The translations under genes were made by a program, and so were the position numbers. A stretch of 9,722 nt of DNA from an uncultured Bacteroidales bacterium (lineage in GTDB: Bacteria; Bacteroidota; Bacteroidia; Bacteroidales; Bacteroidaceae), in assembly GCA_937906165.1 (NCBI GenBank), contig CALCYA010000026.1, positions 1 through 9,722 on the forward strand. The letters are read 5' to 3'. Below the pieces are notes generated by a model. The model searched no databases, was not told where the DNA came from, and saw only the letters and a program-made list of their open reading frames with translations. Numbering within the stretch: position 1 is the stretch's first letter; each line of letters starts with the position of its first letter. This document shows positions 6,313 through 9,722 of this stretch, piece by piece.

Positions 6313-8706
6313 ATGAGAAATCTATTACGTAATTTAAGGATGACACTGCGTGGGCAACGTCTGTCGTCGGTGTTGAATGTTGCAGGGCTTGCAATTGCCA
6401 TTGCTGTCGCATATACGATGCTTGTGCAGGTGAACTACGATTTCAGCTACAATCGTGGTATAAAGGATGCCGGACGGCTTTTTAGAGTGGAGCATAAGTT
6501 CATTCAGGATATTGATTGGACTTATATAATCACGACTCCGTTGGCCAGGATTATGGTAACGGACAACCCTGCTGTCGAAGGTTATCATTTCGGGTACTTG
6601 CAGAACCGTGATGTCGACCACACTTTCGAGAAGTTCCCCGACGAGCCTATTGTCCTTGCCGGTACCGAGCTTTCCGACGGAAGCATCACGGCATTGGGCA
6701 TTGAACTTGTAGAGGGCGATTTTGAGCCTGTGCTCAAACGCAGCGCAATGGCATTCAGCCGTTCGGTGGCACAGAAATATGGCTTGGAGATTGGTGACCG
6801 CGTGTGTTGGGGTGGCACATACAACGCAGAAGTCTCACTCACTGTGGGTGCCATATTCGAGGACCTGCCGCAGAACAGTGACATTGCAGGGCTTGAGGCT
6901 TTCTATGGGCCGTACTACGACAAGATGGAAAGCAATGAATGGAGCAATTGGAACGACCCCCTGTATGTGCGCCTGAGAAGCGAGGATGACGCGGAGGCTT
7001 TCCTTCAGCATGCATCGGCACAGATCATGTTGCTTGAGGATAATGAACGTTTTAAAGAAAAGACAATCGATGAACTGAAGAAAAACATACGTCTGACTCC
7101 GTTCACCGAGACTTATTTCACTACCGACATGGAGTATTTTGACCTTAAAGTGGGTAACCGCACGACAACATTCACTATGCTTACATTGGCTGTGGTGACA
7201 CTGCTCATTGCTTTCATAAACTTCTTCAATTTCTTTGTGGCGCTCATTCCCAAACGTATACGCAACATTAACACGCAGAAGATTCTGGGTGCGCACGGCA
7301 TCTCATTGCGTGTAGGAGTATTCTTTGAGGCGGCAGGCCTGTTGGCAATAGCCATGCTTGTATCGTTGTTGTTGGTGAATATGGTGGAGAAGAGCGCCTT
7401 CAGGGAACTGCTGTCGGTATCGTTGTTTGCTCCTGAGAATATGTGGGTTGCAATAGGTGTTGCTTTGGCAACGCTGCTGATGGCGTTGCTCACTGCCGCC
7501 TATCCTGCGTGGTACCTCACATCTTTTGCTCCGGCATTTGTGCTCAAGGGCAGTTTCGGTGCAACATCCAAAGGTCAGGCTCTGCGTAACATACTCATAG
7601 GTATGCAGTTCGTGCTGTCATTCCTTTTCATCATCGTAGCAATCTTCATTGCCGTACAGAACAGCTTCATGAAGAATCATGATATGGGATTCGACAGGGA
7701 TTGTATTCTTAAGTACAAGGTTTACAATGTGTATCCTGAAAACTACATTGACCAAGAGCAACGTGAGACACTGCGCAATGCTCTGTTGACTTCTCCTTTC
7801 GTCGAGGCGGTTACCTTCTGCAGCCATGACATTGTAGGTGACAGGAAGGACGGCTGGGGACGCGAATGGTCACGTTCCGAGGAGGGAATAAACTTCAGGG
7901 TTCTTCCTGTTGAACCGGGGTTCATGGAGACAATGGGAATAGCTGTCCCTGATGGCGTCGGGTCTGATGGCGATGCAGGGGTGTTTGTCTTTAACAATGC
8001 TGCAAGGAAAAAGTACGGGATGGAACTTGGCGACAAGATAAACCACAATGGAAAATGGTACGATGTGGTAGGTTTCTGCAGTGACATCAATGAACGCAGC
8101 ATGCAGCACGCCGTTGAACCGTTTGCGTTCTTTGTAAATCCCCAAGAGAAGATGCCTGTCTGTTATATAAGGATAAAGAAGGGTAGTGACTTGGCTGTCG
8201 TACAGCAGCAGATAAGGGATATTACCGAGAAACTGGTACGCAACGAGAGTATCGGGTATGCGATACCTGTGTTGCTTGACGAGATAATCCAGAAGGGCTT
8301 CTACGAAAAGGAGGATAACCAGCAGTCCGTGATAGTCGCGGTATCGGTATTTTCAATTATAATTTCTCTGCTGGGAGTGTTCGGGCTTGTCTTCTTTGAG
8401 ACCGAATACAGGCAGAAGGAGATTGCCTTGCGACGTGTGAACGGTGCACTGGTGGGGAGTATACTGTGGCTCTTCAATAGCCGCTTCCTGAAAGTGCTGC
8501 TTGTATGCTTTGTGATTGCTGTTCCCGTTGCCACATACCTTGTGATAGGGTGGCTTCAGGAGTTCGCCTATAAGACTCCGCTGCATCTGTGGGTGTATGT
8601 GCTTGCGTTTGTGATAGTGGCACTGCTCACTATGGCAATTGTCATGGCAAGTGCCTGGCGCACTGTCAACCGTAACCCCATTGAGGTGCTGAATAAAGGA
8701 CAATAA
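6313..8706 (+). CDS. MacB/FtsX-type ABC transporter permease, second of two
   Basis: This 797-residue paralogue of the preceding gene has the same plan: membrane segment at about 18-40, large periplasmic domain, segments at about 285-308, 336-358, 374-400 and 424-446, second periplasmic domain, and segments at about 674-695, 725-747 and 760-783. The two FtsX coupling motifs are KRIRNINTQKILGAH and RQKEIALRRVNGAL. N-terminus, membrane blocks and C-terminus resemble the first permease closely, while the periplasmic domains differ strongly. This suggests an old tandem duplication with divergence of the substrate- or adaptor-facing parts. The gene starts 22 bp after its neighbour; its ATG follows TAAAGTGAAAT, much like the TAAAGTGAT before the adaptor gene. 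The two permeases could form a heterodimer with an ATPase dimer, as LolC and LolE do with LolD; that pairing is inference. Confidence 0.95.
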   Translation: MRNLLRNLRMTLRGQRLSSVLNVAGLAIAIAVAYTMLVQVNYDFSYNRGIKDAGRLFRVEHKFIQDIDWTYIITTPLARIMVTDNPAVEGYHFGYLQNRDVDHTFEKFPDEPIVLAGTELSDGSITALGIELVEGDFEPVLKRSAMAFSRSVAQKYGLEIGDRVCWGGTYNAEVSLTVGAIFEDLPQNSDIAGLEAFYGPYYDKMESNEWSNWNDPLYVRLRSEDDAEAFLQHASAQIMLLEDNERFKEKTIDELKKNIRLTPFTETYFTTDMEYFDLKVGNRTTTFTMLTLAVVTLLIAFINFFNFFVALIPKRIRNINTQKILGAHGISLRVGVFFEAAGLLAIAMLVSLLLVNMVEKSAFRELLSVSLFAPENMWVAIGVALATLLMALLTAAYPAWYLTSFAPAFVLKGSFGATSKGQALRNILIGMQFVLSFLFIIVAIFIAVQNSFMKNHDMGFDRDCILKYKVYNVYPENYIDQEQRETLRNALLTSPFVEAVTFCSHDIVGDRKDGWGREWSRSEEGINFRVLPVEPGFMETMGIAVPDGVGSDGDAGVFVFNNAARKKYGMELGDKINHNGKWYDVVGFCSDINERSMQHAVEPFAFFVNPQEKMPVCYIRIKKGSDLAVVQQQIRDITEKLVRNESIGYAIPVLLDEIIQKGFYEKEDNQQSVIVAVSVFSIIISLLGVFGLVFFETEYRQKEIALRRVNGALVGSILWLFNSRFLKVLLVCFVIAVPVATYLVIGWLQEFAYKTPLHLWVYVLAFVIVALLTMAIVMASAWRTVNRNPIEVLNKGQ

Positions 8707-8741
8707 TAAGCTTGTTTGAAATAACTTTAAAATATGATATT

Positions 8742-9425
8742 ATGAAACTGAAAACTGAAAATCTTGAAAAAGTGTTCCGTACGGACTTGGTGGAGACTGT
8801 GGCACTCAACGGTGTATCGATTGATGTCAATGATGGTGAGTTCGTGGCTGTGATGGGCCCGTCGGGTTGCGGAAAATCGACTCTGCTCAACATCCTTGGA
8901 CTGTTGGATAACCCTACGTCGGGCAGTTACAGGATAGATGGGGTGGAGGTGGCCCAGCTGAAGGAAAGGGAGCGTACACTTTACCGTCGTGGCAAGATAG
9001 GCTTTATCTTCCAGTCGTTCAACCTCATCGAGGAGATGACGGTGGAGGAGAACATCGCGTTGCCGCTTACCTATCTTGATTACTCGTCGGCCGAGCGCAA
9101 GAAACTGGTTGAAGAAGTGATGATAAGCCTCAATATAGCACACCGTGCCAAACATTTCCCTAACCAGCTCTCGGGTGGACAGCAACAGCGTGTGGCGATT
9201 GCACGTGCGGTGGTTACAAAGCCGGGGCTTATACTTGCCGATGAGCCTACCGGTAACCTCGACTCAAAGAACGGCCGTGATGTGATGACCACGCTCAAGG
9301 CGCTCAATGATGCCGGTACAACCATTGTCATGGTTACCCACTCGCAGAAGGATGCACAGTATGCCAACAGGGTAATTAACCTGTTCGACGGTCTTGTTGT
9401 GGATTCTCTCAAGGATAAGATGTAA
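8742..9425 (+). CDS. ABC transporter ATP-binding protein, LolD/MacB type
   Basis: This cytoplasmic ATPase would power the two permeases encoded just upstream. With start at the ATG at 8742 it has 227 residues, the usual length for LolD, FtsE and YbbA relatives. All nucleotide-binding motifs are intact: Walker A GPSGCGKST (39-47), Q-loop glutamine in FIFQSFNL (Q91), signature LSGGQQQRVAIARA (143-156), Walker B LILADE with catalytic E168, D-loop NLDS (172-175) and switch histidine H200 in VMVTHS. The PTGNLDSKNG segment is typical of the MacB/LolD group. An upstream TTG at 8712 would add ten residues not typical of the family, so it was not used. It lies 35 bp after the second permease and is the last gene of the operon. 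Biochemical class is sure; the transported substrate is not. Confidence 0.97.
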   Translation: MKLKTENLEKVFRTDLVETVALNGVSIDVNDGEFVAVMGPSGCGKSTLLNILGLLDNPTSGSYRIDGVEVAQLKERERTLYRRGKIGFIFQSFNLIEEMTVEENIALPLTYLDYSSAERKKLVEEVMISLNIAHRAKHFPNQLSGGQQQRVAIARAVVTKPGLILADEPTGNLDSKNGRDVMTTLKALNDAGTTIVMVTHSQKDAQYANRVINLFDGLVVDSLKDKM

Positions 9426-9434
9426 GAAACTAAA

Positions 9435-9457
9435 AGCCGGTTGGTGGTTCTCCGGCT
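9435..9457. terminator. Small hairpin after the operon
   Basis: AGCCGG (9435-9440) and CCGGCT (9452-9457) are perfect inverted copies around an 11-nt loop, 9 bp after the ATPase stop codon. On the + strand CTGGG follows, so termination there is unlikely. On the - strand the hairpin is followed by TTTTAG, making a weak terminator for any leftward transcript. It could also be the first helix of a structured 3' RNA together with the long stem that follows. Confidence 0.4.
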
Positions 9458-9459
9458 CT

Positions 9460-9566
9460 GGGATACGTTGCGTACGATGTTGCAGGCCTTCATTTGCAAG
9501 GTGCTTTAAACGTGGAAACAAAATATTAGAACAGCATCATCGTGTATGTGGCGTATCCCGATTTTT
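9460..9566 (+). ncRNA. Long imperfect stem with U-tract: operon terminator or small RNA
   Basis: GGGATACG (9460-9467) pairs perfectly with CGTATCCC (9552-9559). Pairing continues inward through 9468-9483 against 9534-9551 with one 2-nt bulge and one mismatch, giving about 23 further-extended pairs in total. Four of these are G-U pairs in a + strand RNA (9468/9551, 9469/9550, 9470/9549, 9472/9547) and would be A-C mismatches in a - strand RNA, so the structure favours + strand transcription. The apical 50 nt include a small CCTT/AAGG hairpin (9487-9501) and an A-rich unpaired stretch. The stem is followed by GATTTTTATT, as in an intrinsic terminator. It may simply be the 3' UTR and terminator of the efflux operon. 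An independent or processed small RNA is the alternative; no strong promoter was seen just upstream. The SRP RNA apical motif is absent. Confidence 0.45.
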
Positions 9567-9594
9567 ATTGATGTGAGGATGGTTTGATTTTACT

Positions 9595-9720
9595 GCTTTT
9601 TGAGATTTTTTCGGGCAAAGCCCTCAACAACACGTCTCCTCCTTACAGTCGTCGAAATGACAAATATGCGGACTTGTCATCCCGACAGAGCGTAGCGACG
9701 AGGGATCTCAAAAAAAACGC
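9595..9720. repeat. Inverted pair of intergenic repeat units (REP/MITE-like)
   Basis: The ends are inverted copies: GC-TTTTT-GAGAT at 9595-9606 and ATCTC-AAAAAAAA-CGC at 9705-9720, differing in homopolymer length. In the middle ATGACAA (9657-9663) and TTGTCAT (9674-9680) are perfect inverted copies. Each half thus reads outward as TTGTCAT(T/C)(T/C)CGAC ... ATCTCAAAAA, two head-to-head units around a short centre. The left unit is longer (about 67 nt) and contains a GGGC-AAA-GCCC mini-hairpin (9613-9623). The right unit (about 47 nt) contains ATCCC/GGGAT (9679-9683 with 9702-9706) around AGCGTAGCGA. This resembles the GTCAT...ATCTC dispersed repeats often seen between genes in Bacteroidetes. 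No transposase is present. The claim of dispersal is inference from one copy. Confidence 0.55.
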
Positions 9721-9722
9721 GA

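Noticed and set aside
5532..6401. 289-codon open frame on the - strand opposite the first permease
   Set aside because: The translation is rich in His, Gln, Arg and Cys with no recognisable domain, and it lies antisense to an intact permease reading frame; the same applies to the 233-codon frame at 2879-3580 opposite the adaptor.
9426..9566. SRP (4.5S) RNA gene
   Set aside because: Size and long-hairpin shape fit, but the conserved apical GGAAGG...AGCAG motif of SRP RNA is absent on both strands.

Overview
The window looks like a chromosomal segment from a member of the Bacteroidetes, most likely Bacteroidales. The grounds are: ribosomal protein S16 with a long Ala/Glu/Lys-rich tail, starts preceded by A/T-rich DNA rather than Shine-Dalgarno sequences, a TACCTTTG -7 promoter box, a split MacAB/TolC-like export operon of the kind common in this phylum, and a GTCAT...ATCTC dispersed repeat. 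Genus cannot be fixed from the sequence alone.

Layout. Positions 3-122 hold the last 39 codons of an unrecognised + strand gene cut by the window edge. It faces rpsP (229-777, - strand), which has a good intrinsic terminator (140-176), a second 3'-UTR hairpin (195-216) and a plausible promoter (839-846). The gene-free stretch 778-1074 carries the rpsP promoter and leader, a perfect 7-bp dyad at 967-985, and a weak candidate promoter for the rightward operon; I see no gene in it.

From 1075 to 9425 five genes lie head to tail on the + strand with gaps of 10-67 bp: a TolC-type outer-membrane channel, an HlyD/MacA-type periplasmic adaptor, two paralogous MacB/FtsX-type permeases of about 800 residues each, and a LolD/MacB-type ATPase. 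Together they can build a tripartite ABC exporter spanning both membranes: the ATPase drives conformational change in the permeases, and the adaptor connects them to the outer-membrane channel. Each permease looks like two MacB-like halves in one chain (about 8 membrane segments). The substrate cannot be read from the sequence; no regulator, sensor kinase or biosynthetic gene is in the window.

The 297 bp after the operon (9426-9722) contain no gene but are structured: a small hairpin (9435-9457), a 100-nt imperfect long stem ending in a U-tract (9460-9566; long terminator or small RNA), and an inverted pair of intergenic repeat units (9595-9720). This 3' region is the least explained part of the window. 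I found no convincing new defence, mobile or metabolic system.
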